A DNA stretch of 64,000 bases from Chloroflexota bacterium (GTDB lineage: Bacteria; Chloroflexota; Limnocylindria; Limnocylindrales; CSP1-4): assembly GCA_030447745.1 (NCBI GenBank), contig JAUJOH010000002.1, positions 308,081 through 372,080 on the forward strand. Direction: 5' to 3'. This document shows, piece by piece, positions 11,126 through 19,846 of this stretch. Numbering within the stretch: position 1 is the stretch's first letter; each line of letters starts with the position of its first letter. The position numbers and the translations under genes are program-made. The notes beneath the pieces were generated by a model. That model had not been told where the DNA came from. It did not search any database and worked only from the letters and a program-made list of their open reading frames with translations.

Positions 11126-11893
11126 GTGGACCTGGGGCTCGAGGGCAGGCGGATCATGGTCGGCGGCGCGAGCCGCGGCCTCGGTGCGGCGATCGCGGAG
11201 GCCGCCGCCGAGGAAGGCGCCAGGACGGCCCTGGTTGCCCGGCAGTCCGAGGCGCTCCGCGCTGTCGCCAGCAGGCTCGGCGGGGTGACCATCGCGGCCG
11301 ATCTCACCACGGCGGACGGTCCCGCGGACGCTACCCGACGCGCAATCGACGCGCTCGGCGGACTCGACGGCCTGGTCGTCAACTCCGGCGGTCCGCCGCC
11401 CGGCAGCTTCGCCGCGCTCGACGAGACGGCGTGGGAGCGCGCGATCACGGGAACGCTCCAGGCCGCACTCCGCGTCATCAGGACGGCGCTGCCGGCACTC
11501 GACGACGGGTGCGATCCGGCCATCCTGCTCGTGCTCTCGTCGTCCGTTCGCGAGCCGGTCGCCAATCTCGTGACGTCCAACGTGCTGCGACCCGGGCTGA
11601 ACGGGCTGATCAAGAGCCTCGTCGGCGAGATCGCGCCGATCAGGATCAACGGGATCGCGCCCGGCCGGATCGACACCGACCGGGTCCGCTCCCTCGATCG
11701 GACGCGGAGCGAGGAGTCCGGGCAGCCGATCGAGGAGGTCAAGGCGCAGAACGTCGCGCGCATTCCGCTCGGTCGGTACGGCGAGCCGGCCGAGCTCGGT
11801 CGCGTCGGCGCGTTCCTGCTGTCGCGGGCCGCGTCGTACGTGAACGGCGTCGTCGTGGCGGTCGACGGGGGCATGATCCGGAGCCTGCCGTGA
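11126..11893 (+). CDS. SDR family oxidoreductase lacking the YxxxK pair
   Basis: A 255-residue Rossmann protein: MVGGASRGLGAAIAEAA is the nucleotide-binding TGxxxGxG-type loop, NSGGPPPG replaces the NAG/NNAG strand, and VDGG near the end is the usual FabG-type C-terminus. In place of S...YxxxK it reads SSSVREPVANLVTSN, then LRPGLNGLIKSL; no Tyr is at the catalytic position. I know this NSGGPPPG subgroup from actinobacterial genomes, annotated as FabG-like though without the classic triad. Start is GTG 11126, with GGAGG at 11117-11120 directly upstream; ATG 11114 would overlap that site. Substrate unknown. Confidence 0.85.
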   Translation: MDLGLEGRRIMVGGASRGLGAAIAEAAAEEGARTALVARQSEALRAVASRLGGVTIAADLTTADGPADATRRAIDALGGLDGLVVNSGGPPPGSFAALDETAWERAITGTLQAALRVIRTALPALDDGCDPAILLVLSSSVREPVANLVTSNVLRPGLNGLIKSLVGEIAPIRINGIAPGRIDTDRVRSLDRTRSEESGQPIEEVKAQNVARIPLGRYGEPAELGRVGAFLLSRAASYVNGVVVAVDGGMIRSLP

Positions 11894-12509
11894 CCGCGGC
11901 GGCGACCGGATCGGCGTGAAAGACGGAGGCGGCGCCCCCTGCCCCGAGAGGACGCCGCCGGGATGTGCTGGATCGGTGTCCCGCGAGGGGAACGTGCCTT
12001 GCACGCTACGGGAGCGCCGCGCGGACCGTCAGCCGTCATCGGTCCTCGACGCGGGTGGCTCGATGTCGGGATCCGGATGGACGATTGACGATCGGCGCGC
12101 CCTGAGCGACTCCCGGGTGTCGCGCGCGTCCGTTCGCCCCTGAGTGACCGCCCGTCAGTCGGCGCTCAGTCGTGCCACCGTGGGCTGCCACTCAGTCTCG
12201 CTGAGTGGCTGTCGCACACGCGAGCGTGATCTCCGCTGACTGCATCCTGGTCGCTCCGGCACGCTCGCACGTCGCGGAGCCGCTCAGCGTGGATGAGGGC
12301 CGACGGGCGAGAGCCGGCCCAGCCGTCGCGAGCGCCGGGAGTGCGGCCAGTGATCGGCCCGGCGCGCGGCCGCCGCCGCCGGAGGAAGTGACGGATGCAG
12401 CCGATGCCTGCGGCGCGCCACCACGATGGTCCACGTGGCCGCCCCGGTCGAAGGACACCGCCTGGCACGGGCCCGAGCTGAAGCCGGTCGATCGCCGCCG
12501 CACGGCGGA
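11894..12509. other. 616-bp region without a convincing gene
   Basis: All long frames here are Arg/Pro/Ser-rich and lack family patterns. Just after the SDR stop, GGCGGCG and CGCCGCC (about 11930-11975) can pair around an 18-base loop and may end SDR transcription. A short strong hairpin lies at 12188-12208. Nothing else is recognisable. Confidence 0.5.
12188..12208. terminator. hairpin CCACTCAG / CTGAGTGG, loop TCTCG
   Basis: Eight-bp perfect stem (12188-12195 with 12201-12208) and a five-base loop. There is no T-run on either side, so it could be a factor-dependent stop, a processing site or an operator. It is the strongest stem in the gene-poor stretch after the SDR. Confidence 0.35.
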
Positions 12510-13015
12510 TCAGGGACCGACGACCGATCGAGCCGCCGAGCCCGGTTGCGCGAACCGCGCGATGGCGTCGGTCAGTTCCGATCCCAGTCTCCCGGGACCT
12601 CGAGGGCGTGATCGGCCCCGGGCAGCTCGACGATCTCGGCCGCCGCGAGCCCGGCCGCGGCTGCCCGGTCCCACGTCGATCCGCCGTGCCGCCGACGAGA
12701 ACGAAGCCCGCGGAGACCGAAGCGACGTTCGTTCCCTCGGCCGCAATGAGCGGCGTCAGACCGGCGGCGCTCCTCCGCCGCGGCGAGCGTCGTCAGCGAC
12801 TTCGCGATCAGCAGCGGTTTGCCGTCGCGACCTCGGACCACGTCGCCTCCGCTCGTCGCTCGACCCAGTTCGACGGATCACCGCTGTCGGGATCGAACGT
12901 GTCCGAGACGACCATCACGTTGCGACCGGCGGCAGCGAGCAAGGCGGGCATTGTCCGCGGAATAGCCGGCGCCGGGGAGGACGATGGCCGGCCGCCCTGG
13001 TCGAGCGCGTGGCAC
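12510..13015 (-). pseudogene. alpha/beta hydrolase, broken by about five frameshifts
   Basis: Pieces in shifting frames form one hydrolase. GTG 13015 starts a piece with RPAIVLPGAGYSADNA. Next comes MPALLAAAGRNVMVVSDTF and DPDSGDPSNWVERRAEATW; then GRDGKPLLIAKSLTTLAA, where KSL replaces the nucleophile-elbow region; then LTPLIAAEGTNVASVSAGF with VLVGGTAD; then STWDRAAAAGLAAAEIVEL and PGADHALEVPGDWD (acid and His region); and finally LTDAIARFAQPGS. The order matches small alpha/beta hydrolases of about 165-200 residues, with short omissions at the joints. The density, roughly one break per 100 bp, exceeds that in any other gene here, and the glycosyltransferase upstream is also wrecked. I read this as true decay, though poor local sequence cannot be excluded. 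Confidence 0.6.
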
Positions 13016-13109
13016 GGCCCGAGCCGCCGGTCGATCGTCGGCCCCGCGGTCGATTCTCGCCGCGAGGGCGTCCAGCGCGCCTCGTCGCCGCATCGCCCGG
13101 CGGGCCGCG

Positions 13110-13695
13110 GCGTGGCGCGCGGGAAGTGACGCAGGTGATGGCCCGGGCGGATGTGGCTCGACGGCCGTAGTGCGTGCTGATCGGGACCCAGCCGCGCGGC
13201 AGGTCGTGATCATCTCGGCGTCGGACTCGGCGCTCGTCAGTCTCGCCCATCAGACGCCGACCAACCAGCCGAGCCGGACTGGTTGTCCGTCGCGACCGAC
13301 GGCCCACGAGAACGCCCGCCGGCCGAGCAGGTTGGCCATGCGGCGGACCGGCGGCATGCCTCGCCGCCCGATCACTCCGGGCGGCGCGGGTCGGTGCCGC
13401 CGGCCGCGGCCGATCGCGCGCGGCGCTGGCCGTCGCCGTCGAGCGTCGTGGCGTCGAAGCCGCGCTCGAGCGCGTCGGCGAACCCAGTCCGAAGGGCCGC
13501 GCGCTTGCCGCGGTTCGGTCGCTGGCGGATGACCCGCGCACCGGCTCGTTGCGCTGTCTGCGCGGTGTCGTCTGAACCGTCGTCGACCACGAGAACGGGC
13601 AGGTGCCGGGCTGCCTCGATCACCACGCGGCCGATGCGCGGCCCCTCGTCGTGGGCGGGGACCAGCGCCAGGACGCGCAGGCGCGCTTGCGTCAC
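13110..13695 (-). pseudogene. family 2 glycosyltransferase, decayed
   Basis: The intact N-terminus from GTG 13695 reads [19 protein letters not shown], then [16 protein letters not shown], then RGKRAALRTGFADALERGF and TTLDGDGQ, which is the GT-A fold with its DxD-like site. The family then needs HDP and some 30 more residues; about half of these are missing before GRRGMPPVRRMANLLGRRAF. The hallmark DNQSG appears in another frame, and the C-terminal pieces RRLMGETDE, AEMIT and GWVPISTHYG follow in mixed frames. Intact members transfer sugars to lipid carriers or act as polyprenyl-phosphate glycosyltransferases. A deletion plus several frameshifts argues for real gene decay. It lies just after tRNA-Pro. 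Confidence 0.6.
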
Positions 13696-13731
13696 GAGCG
13701 GCTCCGGGCCGGCCCGACACGGAAGGTGGGA

Positions 13732-13808
13732 TGGTCGGGGCGGCGGGATTTGAACCCACGACCTTATCGTCCCGAACGATACGCGCTACCAAGCTGCGCC
13801 ACGCCCCG
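13732..13808 (-). tRNA. tRNA-Pro (anticodon CGG)
   Basis: On the minus strand the acceptor CGGGGCG pairs with CGCCCCG, followed by A and an encoded CCA. The D arm is GCGC...GCGC, the anticodon stem TATCG/CGATA encloses TTCGGGA (anticodon CGG), and the T arm contains GGTTCAAATCC. It is 77 nt including CCA and reads codon CCG. It is one of two proline tRNAs in the window. Confidence 0.95.
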
Positions 13809-13887
13809 ACCGAGTGCCCGTTGAACCAGGCCCGGGCATGATAGCAGGGCCGCCCTTGCCGGCCGCGGTCCCAGCGCCGGACGTTGG

Positions 13888-15156
13888 TCACAGTTCGTGC
13901 TCCGCCAGCCGAGGGCGTCGAGCGGCGGTCGGTGGCTCCTTGATCGGCAGCACCGCCAGCGCCGCCACGACGAACGTCGCGGCCATCAGCCAGAACACGA
14001 CCGGCAGCCCGACCTGGTCGCCCCACGCCTCGACGATCGCGCCGTAGACCGCCACCCATAGCGAGCCGACGCCGAACGCGAGCGTGAAGTAGGCGGCGAA
14101 GGACGCGTCGCGGACGGCCGGCGGCGCGATATCGGCGAGCAGCGCCTGGAGTTGCGGGCTCTCGGCGAACGTGAACAGCCCCATCACGACGATGCCGGCC
14201 CACAAGCCGGCGATCGACGAGCCGGCCAGCATGAAGATCGTGAACCCCACCGCCCCGCCGAGGTACACGCCGATGATGAGGGGCTTGCGACCCAGCCGGT
14301 CGGACAGCCAGCCGGCGACGAGTGGCGCCGGCACCGAGAACACGATCAGCGCGCCGTACATCAGGTCCGCCAGCCCCTGCTCCACGCCGATGACGCGCGT
14401 CAGATAGAAGAGCACAAAGAGGTTCACGACCCCGAGCCCGCGCCCGCCGCCGCCGAGCACGGACGTGAGGTAGATCCAGCGGTGATCGCGGTCGCGGAGG
14501 ATCGTGGCGAAGGCTTCACGGACGCTCCCGTGCGCCACCGCGGCGTGACGGTCCGAGCCGGTCTCGCGGACCCAGAGCAGGATGCCGAGCGCGATCAGAA
14601 CGGCTGGCACGCCGAACAGCACGACCGTCCAGCGCCACCCCACGCCGGCGATCAGCCACGCCCCCGCGAGCGCGATAACGACGGTCCCCACGTTGCCGCC
14701 CGCGATGTGGGCACTGATCGCGAACCCTCGTCGGTGCGGCGGGAACTGTTCCGCAAGCAGCCCGTTTCGGACGGGGTGCTGGGGTGCGCCGCCGATCCGC
14801 GAGGCCACGTTGACGAGGGCGAACGGCCAGAACGACGGCATGAGCGCCTGGCCGGCGAAGCCGCCGCCGAAGAGGATGCCGCCCGCCGCGAGCAGACGGC
14901 GACGCGACACGACGCGCGTGAGCTTCGCGAAGGACAACTGCACGATCCCGGAGGCGAAGGCGCCGGCCGCGGACAGCAGCGCAATCGTCCCGACGTCTAC
15001 TCCGAACTCGTCGATCACGCGCAGGTACACGAGCGGCAGAAGCACGGCCTGCGCGTGGTTCACGGCGTGGGCGATCGAGAGCAGCCAGAGCGTCAGCCCC
15101 GGTCGGACGCCGGCGGCGGCGTGGGCCGGAACGGCGCTCGCGGCGCGTTCGGACAT
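13888..15156 (-). CDS. MFS transporter
   Basis: A 422-residue integral membrane protein with about 12 hydrophobic segments. The MFS loop between segments 2 and 3 appears as KLTRVVSRRRLLAAGG, and its repeat between segments 8 and 9 as GWLSDRLGRKPLIIGV (motif A, D-R-x-G-R-K). Segment 5 begins AISAHIAGGNVGTVV. These proteins move small solutes by proton coupling; I cannot say which. Start is ATG 15156 (MSERAASAVPAHAAAG), immediately before the first membrane segment; longer frames upstream read as non-coding. It faces tRNA-Pro downstream (80 bp) and stands alone as a unit, behind the terminator that follows glnA. Confidence 0.9.
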   Translation of the reverse strand: MSERAASAVPAHAAAGVRPGLTLWLLSIAHAVNHAQAVLLPLVYLRVIDEFGVDVGTIALLSAAGAFASGIVQLSFAKLTRVVSRRRLLAAGGILFGGGFAGQALMPSFWPFALVNVASRIGGAPQHPVRNGLLAEQFPPHRRGFAISAHIAGGNVGTVVIALAGAWLIAGVGWRWTVVLFGVPAVLIALGILLWVRETGSDRHAAVAHGSVREAFATILRDRDHRWIYLTSVLGGGGRGLGVVNLFVLFYLTRVIGVEQGLADLMYGALIVFSVPAPLVAGWLSDRLGRKPLIIGVYLGGAVGFTIFMLAGSSIAGLWAGIVVMGLFTFAESPQLQALLADIAPPAVRDASFAAYFTLAFGVGSLWVAVYGAIVEAWGDQVGLPVVFWLMAATFVVAALAVLPIKEPPTAARRPRLAEHEL

Positions 15157-15284
15157 GGCGGGATCATGCGGGCAGCCGCGGTGGAGTGCATCACCGCTGC
15201 GCGATCCGCGGGCGTCTGCTGGTGTCGAACAGCAGACCGTCCCGACCGCCGTCCGGCTCCGGCCGGACTTCCCGGACATGAGCG

Positions 15285-15311
15285 GGCCGGGCGCCGTGAG
15301 GGCGCCCGGCC
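15285..15311 (-). terminator. GC-rich stem-loop downstream of glnA
   Basis: GGCCGGGCGCC (15285-15295) pairs perfectly with GGCGCCCGGCC (15301-15311) around GTGAG. It sits 115 bp past the glnA stop on the transcribed strand and 129 bp before the transporter start. No T-run follows on the transcribed strand, so termination would have to be by the stem alone or with Rho. Confidence 0.5.
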
Positions 15312-15425
15312 GGGCAGGCGCGGGGGAGCGGCGGCTAGGACAAACCTCGGCGGTTACGTCAACGCTGGCGCACCGAGGTCGGAGGCGGAGCTCCGCGACG
15401 CCATCCGCGCGAGGTTTTGCCGGCT

Positions 15426-16790
15426 CTAGAACATCTCCAGATAGCGCTCGACTTCCCAGTCCGAGACCTGGGTGCGGTACTCGTCCCACTCCAGGCGCTT
15501 GGCGTCCACGAAGTGCGACAGCACGTGGTCGCCCAGCGCCTCGCAGATGACGCTGTCCTTCTCGAGCTCGTCGATCGCCTCGCCGAGCGTCCCGGGCAGC
15601 TCGCGGATGCCCTTGCCCGCGATCGTCGCCGCGTCCATCTCGAACAGCGACTCCTCGACGGGCTCGCCGAGCTCCAGCCCGCGCTCCACTCCATCGAGGC
15701 CGGCCGCGATCATCGCCGCGAAGGCGAGGTACGTGTTGGACGACGGGTCCGGGCAGCGGACCTCGACCCGCGTGCCCTCGATCGACTTGCCGGGTGACAC
15801 CTTCGGCACCCGGATGAGCGCCGAGCGGTTCGTCCGTCCCCAGGTCAGGTAGGTCGGCGCCTCGTAGCCCGGAACGAGCCGCTTGTAGCTGTTCACGAGC
15901 GGGGCGAGGACCGCGATCATCCCGCGGGCGTGGGCGAGGATGCCCGCCATGTACGACCGCGCCACGTCGGACAGCCCGTACGGGTTGTCGCCGTCCGCGA
16001 AGGCGTTTCGCTCGTCGGCCAGCGACCAGAGCGACTGGTGGGTGTGCATGCCGGAGCCGTTGATGCCGTGGATCGGCTTCGGCATGAACGTCGCGTAGAG
16101 ACCGTGCTGCTGCGCGATCGCCTTGAGCGCGAACTTGAAGGTGATCGCGTTGTCGGCCGTCCGGAGCGCATCGGCGTACTCGAAGTCGATCTCGTGCTGG
16201 CCCTCGGCGACCTCGTGGTGCGCGGCCTCGACGCGGATGCCGAACGCCTCGAGCGCGTCCACCATGTCTTGCCGGATCTCCTGCGCGAGATCGGTCGAGA
16301 AGTCGAAGTAACCGGCCTGGTCGTGCGGCAGCGGAGCGATCTTGCCGGTCTCGTCGCGGCGGAACAGGAAGAACTCGAGCTCCGGCCCGGTGTTCACCAC
16401 GTAGCCGAGCTTGCGCGCGCGGTCGACCTGGCGGCGAAGGACATTACGCGGGTCACCGGCGAACGGCTCGCCGTTCGGCGTGAAGACGTCACAGATGACA
16501 CGGGCGGTCCCGCGCGGCCCGTCGCCCCGCTGCCAGGGGATCTCGCCGAACGTCCCCATGTCCGGCATGAGGTACTGGTCACTCTCGGCGATCCGGGTGA
16601 AGCCCTCGATCGACGAGCCGTCGAACCACGTCCCGTGGCGCACGGATCCCTCGAGCTGGTGGATCGGGATCGTGACCGCCTTGACAGCGCCGATGATGTC
16701 CGTGAACTGCAGCTGGACGAACCGGATGCCGGAGCTCTTTGCCTGCTCCATCTTCTCGATGCCGTCGACGGCCTCGCGCGCGATCACCAT
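15426..16790 (-). CDS. glnA: type I glutamine synthetase
   Basis: A 454-residue GS. Visible blocks: FDGSSIEGFTRIAESDQYL (N-terminal beta-grasp), GPELEFFLFRRDE (metal Glu), HHEVAEGQHEIDF, PIHGINGSGMHTHQSLW (ammonia/metal site), NSYKRLVPGYEAPTYLTWG (Glu flap region), NRSALIRVP and VEVRCPDPSSNTYLAFA. The adenylylated Tyr loop (NLYDLP) of GSI-beta is replaced by EESLFEMD, so the enzyme is of the alpha type, not controlled by GlnE. It condenses glutamate and ammonia with ATP in the cytosol as a dodecamer. Start ATG 16790 follows AGGAGGG at good spacing. A PucR-type regulator lies directly upstream on the same strand. Confidence 0.97.
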   Translation of the reverse strand: MVIAREAVDGIEKMEQAKSSGIRFVQLQFTDIIGAVKAVTIPIHQLEGSVRHGTWFDGSSIEGFTRIAESDQYLMPDMGTFGEIPWQRGDGPRGTARVICDVFTPNGEPFAGDPRNVLRRQVDRARKLGYVVNTGPELEFFLFRRDETGKIAPLPHDQAGYFDFSTDLAQEIRQDMVDALEAFGIRVEAAHHEVAEGQHEIDFEYADALRTADNAITFKFALKAIAQQHGLYATFMPKPIHGINGSGMHTHQSLWSLADERNAFADGDNPYGLSDVARSYMAGILAHARGMIAVLAPLVNSYKRLVPGYEAPTYLTWGRTNRSALIRVPKVSPGKSIEGTRVEVRCPDPSSNTYLAFAAMIAAGLDGVERGLELGEPVEESLFEMDAATIAGKGIRELPGTLGEAIDELEKDSVICEALGDHVLSHFVDAKRLEWDEYRTQVSDWEVERYLEMF

Positions 16791-16885
16791 CGCTGCTCCC
16801 TCCTGTCGCCGGGCTCCCGTTTGTGCAGTCCGCACGTTGTCGACGCGGAGTTACCGGTCCTGACGCAGCGTAGCAGCCGGCTTCG

Positions 16886-18388
16886 TCAACCGCGTGATCC
16901 TCTTGCGGCCACTTCTTGGCCATCGTGCACAAGTCGCACCGCGAGTAGCAGCGGCAGCCGGAGATCGGGGTCCGCCAGACGCCAACCCGTGAGCGACTCG
17001 ATCCGCCGGATTCGGTAGGCGACCGTGTTGCGGTGCACGTTCAGTGCTGCGGCCGCCTCGGCGACGCCGGGATGGTCGAGCACCGCCTGCAGCGTCGCCA
17101 GGTGCTCGCGCCGCACATCGGGCCGGCCGACCAGCAGCGGCTCGAGCAGCTCGCGAGCCAGCCGGGGGCCGTCCGGCACGTTGTGCAGGTTGCCCAGGAG
17201 CCGGATCGCGGGCAGGCGGTCGGCGCGCGCCACGGCCGGCGGATGAAGCAGGGACTCCGCTGCCTCGAGCGTCGCGCGAGCATCGGCCTCGGCGGCCGGC
17301 CGGTCGCCGGGCGCCTTGAACGGCCGCGACACGGCCACGGTCCGACGAAGGAAGGCGCCGATCCGGCGTGACAGCTCCATGCCGTCCCGGTCACCCTCGT
17401 CGAGGGCCAGCACGGCCCGCAGCTCGAGGCTCTCCGCGTCGCCGCGAAGGGTCATCCGGCGGGCGGGCGCAAGCCGCCGGAGCTCTCGGCGCAAGGCTTC
17501 GCGAGCATCGCTCGTGTCGCCGGACTCGGCGGTCCGTTGGCGCGCGACGACCACCACCCAGGGTGGACCGCCAGTCGGCAGCGTCTCGGCTCGGCCCGAC
17601 GTGTCGCGGGCACGCCGGACGGCATCGTCGCGGTCGAGCTCGAGCGCCAGGAGTGCTGCGATCCGGTCCGCGGTGTGCCGCTCGAGCTCGCTCGGCGGCC
17701 GGTCACCGAGCAGGGCCAGGCTGCCGGCCGGTCCGGCTGCGCCGGGCAGCGCGACGCGCAGCACCGCTCGGCGCGGTCTCGCGTGGTAGGCCGCCACGGC
17801 CGCGGCAGCGTCGGGTATGCCGGATGGCGCGTGGACGGCGATGGCGGTACCTCGCGGCCCCTCGAGCGCGACGGCCCGCCCGAGCTGCTCGGCGACGGCC
17901 GCGACCAGGCCCTCCGGCCCGGCGCCCGCCAGCGCGCGTGCCTCGAGCCCGCTCTCGAGAAGCCGTGACTGGTGCTCCAGCTCCGCACGCCGGTTCACGA
18001 GGAAGCCCGCCACGCTTCGCTCGAGCACGGCCGAGTCCACGCGCCCGGCGCGGATCCCCGCCACGTCGGCGCGGACCGCGGCGCTCTCGAGTGCGTCGAC
18101 CGCCGCCCGGCCCGCGGCGTCGTCCGGGTCCGGCTCCAGCAGGACGACGCCCGCCACACCCGCGTCGCGAAGGGCGCGGACGAGCGGCTCGAGATCCGCC
18201 GCCGCCGCCGCAACGTGTGTGAGCGCCGACGCCGGCACGATGGCGAGGTCGCCGGGCTCGAGCGCGTCGAAGGCCGGCACCCGGGCGCGGAGTACGCGCA
18301 CCCACGCGATCGGTCGGTCGAGGGACACGCCGGGGAACGCGCGGGCGCCAGGAAGGATGACCGCCCGGAGCTCCTCGAGCGTCGCCAC
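16886..18388 (-). CDS. PucR/CdaR family transcriptional regulator
   Basis: A 500-residue protein. The N-terminal third resembles the PucR purine-catabolism ligand module (GVSLDRPIAWVRVLRARVPA and LEPGDLAIVPASAL). The middle is a GGDEF-like but degenerate domain typical of the family. The C-terminus NVHRNTVAYRIRRIESLTG followed by WRLADPDLRLPLLLAVRL is the HTH_30 DNA-binding domain. PucR proteins activate genes for purine, amino acid or sugar use in response to small ligands. The gene sits between ResB (12 bp upstream) and glnA (95 bp downstream) on one strand, so control of nitrogen supply is plausible but inferred. Start GTG 18388 gives MATLEEL, the usual opening. Confidence 0.9.
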   Translation of the reverse strand: MATLEELRAVILPGARAFPGVSLDRPIAWVRVLRARVPAFDALEPGDLAIVPASALTHVAAAAADLEPLVRALRDAGVAGVVLLEPDPDDAAGRAAVDALESAAVRADVAGIRAGRVDSAVLERSVAGFLVNRRAELEHQSRLLESGLEARALAGAGPEGLVAAVAEQLGRAVALEGPRGTAIAVHAPSGIPDAAAAVAAYHARPRRAVLRVALPGAAGPAGSLALLGDRPPSELERHTADRIAALLALELDRDDAVRRARDTSGRAETLPTGGPPWVVVVARQRTAESGDTSDAREALRRELRRLAPARRMTLRGDAESLELRAVLALDEGDRDGMELSRRIGAFLRRTVAVSRPFKAPGDRPAAEADARATLEAAESLLHPPAVARADRLPAIRLLGNLHNVPDGPRLARELLEPLLVGRPDVRREHLATLQAVLDHPGVAEAAAALNVHRNTVAYRIRRIESLTGWRLADPDLRLPLLLAVRLVHDGQEVAARGSRG

Positions 18389-18400
18389 GGGTGGCCAGCG

Positions 18401-19837
18401 TCAGCCCGCGCGTCGAGACGCGACGAGATCGCCGAGGAGCCGGCCGAACTCGCGGTCGAAGTCGACGTAGCGGTCCGAGCGGCCGACGAGCGTCAACTCG
18501 CCCCCCGGCGCGAGCCGGCCCCACACGCGTCGCCGGGGCAGGTAGAAGGTGATCACGAGCCCCGTGATCAACGAGCCGAAGGCGAGCCACACGAGACCCT
18601 GCCCCGGGTCGTGCTTGGCAATCAGGAGCGTGAAGTCGGAGAACGACCGCAGCTCGACCGAGAAGTCGATCCCGGGGGCGGTCTGCGCCTCACCGGCCGC
18701 GATTGCCATCGGCATGAGCTCCTCGACGTTCGGCGAGCCGTCCGGCAGGGCGCCGGTGACGCGGTACGGCAGGACCAGCACGATGCCGCGCCCGTCGGCG
18801 CCGCGCTGGAGCAGCAGCTGGAGCCCCATCTCGCGCCCCGGAACGGAGAGCACGCCGTAGGGGAAGCCGGCCGCCTCCTCGGTGAGCGGGACGGCCCCGG
18901 ACCACAGGACGTCGCCGGCGGTATCGCGCACGACGATGTCTGGAGCGGGCCCGAAGCCGTTCTGGTGGAACGTGTAGCCGGCCACCGACAGCGGGTCGTT
19001 GACACGGATCGTCTTTCGGGCAATCTGCTGGCCGTCGCGGAAGACCGCGAGGTCGGTCGTGAAATCGCTCGGAGTGCCTGTCTCGAAGCCGGGCGCGTCG
19101 AAGCCGAGGTTGCGCACGAGCAGGAGCCCCGGCGTGCCGATCGGCTGGACGGTCAGCGACTCGCCCTCGCCCACCACCAGCCCCTGCTCGTCGCCCAGGA
19201 GCGACGTCACCGCCGCAGCCACGAGGAACAGGATCAGGCCGAGGTGCGTGAGCAGCGTGGCCATCTTCGTGTACTGGTGCCGGTCGCCGTACAGGTAGCG
19301 CACGCCCTCGGCCTCGGCCTCCCGGACGCGGAACCGGTGCCGGCGGAGCACCTCACGCACCTGCGTGTCGCGCACGCCGGCGATCGTGGCGCGGTCGGGC
19401 AGCCGGGGGTCGAAGAACGGTTCCGGCTGGACCACCCGGACCTCCGCGGACTGCCGCCACAGCCGGGGTGCCCGGTCGAGCGTGCAGACGACGATGGACA
19501 CGATGAGCACGATGAGCCCGACGGAGAACCAGATCGAGCTGAACACCTGGAAGAGCTGCAGACGCTCGAGCACGCCGACGCCGGGGGCCCCAAAGACAGG
19601 GTCGTAGCGGGCGTGGATGTCGGCCATCGCGGCCGCGTAGTCGCCGGCGGTCCGGAACGCGAAGTCGGGCAGCTGGCGGAGCGTCATCCCGATCGTCGCG
19701 AGCAGCGCCAGGACGACGATCTGGAGGACCGCGAAGTTGACGGACGTCAGCAGGTCCCAGACCGCCGTCCCCAGGCGACCGAGCGGATCCGGCCGAGCGG
19801 TGCGGGTGGCGGGCCGCCGCGCCGCGATGGTGGCGAT
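18401..19837 (-). CDS. resB: ResB/Ccs1-like cytochrome c biogenesis protein; no ATG/GTG/TTG start
   Basis: ResB proteins hold haem and, with CcsA/ResC, attach it to apocytochrome c outside the membrane. Seen here: membrane segments at FAVLQIVVLALLATIG, VFSSIWFSVGLIVLIVSIVV, LTHLGLILFLVAAAVTSLL and near the end LVWLAFGSLITGLVITFYL, with a large external domain between the last two. The family needs the first segment, yet the first ATG (19687) lies within it. Between the TAG of the upstream gene and that ATG there is no ATG, GTG or TTG. An ATC at 19837, six bases after AGGAG, would start MATIAARRPATRTARPDP, so I draw it there. It is in the same frame as the upstream gene. No ccsA is in the window. 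Confidence 0.85.
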   Translation of the reverse strand: MATIAARRPATRTARPDPLGRLGTAVWDLLTSVNFAVLQIVVLALLATIGMTLRQLPDFAFRTAGDYAAAMADIHARYDPVFGAPGVGVLERLQLFQVFSSIWFSVGLIVLIVSIVVCTLDRAPRLWRQSAEVRVVQPEPFFDPRLPDRATIAGVRDTQVREVLRRHRFRVREAEAEGVRYLYGDRHQYTKMATLLTHLGLILFLVAAAVTSLLGDEQGLVVGEGESLTVQPIGTPGLLLVRNLGFDAPGFETGTPSDFTTDLAVFRDGQQIARKTIRVNDPLSVAGYTFHQNGFGPAPDIVVRDTAGDVLWSGAVPLTEEAAGFPYGVLSVPGREMGLQLLLQRGADGRGIVLVLPYRVTGALPDGSPNVEELMPMAIAAGEAQTAPGIDFSVELRSFSDFTLLIAKHDPGQGLVWLAFGSLITGLVITFYLPRRRVWGRLAPGGELTLVGRSDRYVDFDREFGRLLGDLVASRRAG

Positions 19838-19846
19838 GGGGAGCTC

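Noticed and set aside
12205..13170. A plus-strand protein over the hydrolase/glycosyltransferase remnants
   Set aside because: Arg/Ser/Pro-rich without motifs, while the minus strand yields recognisable enzyme blocks in order.
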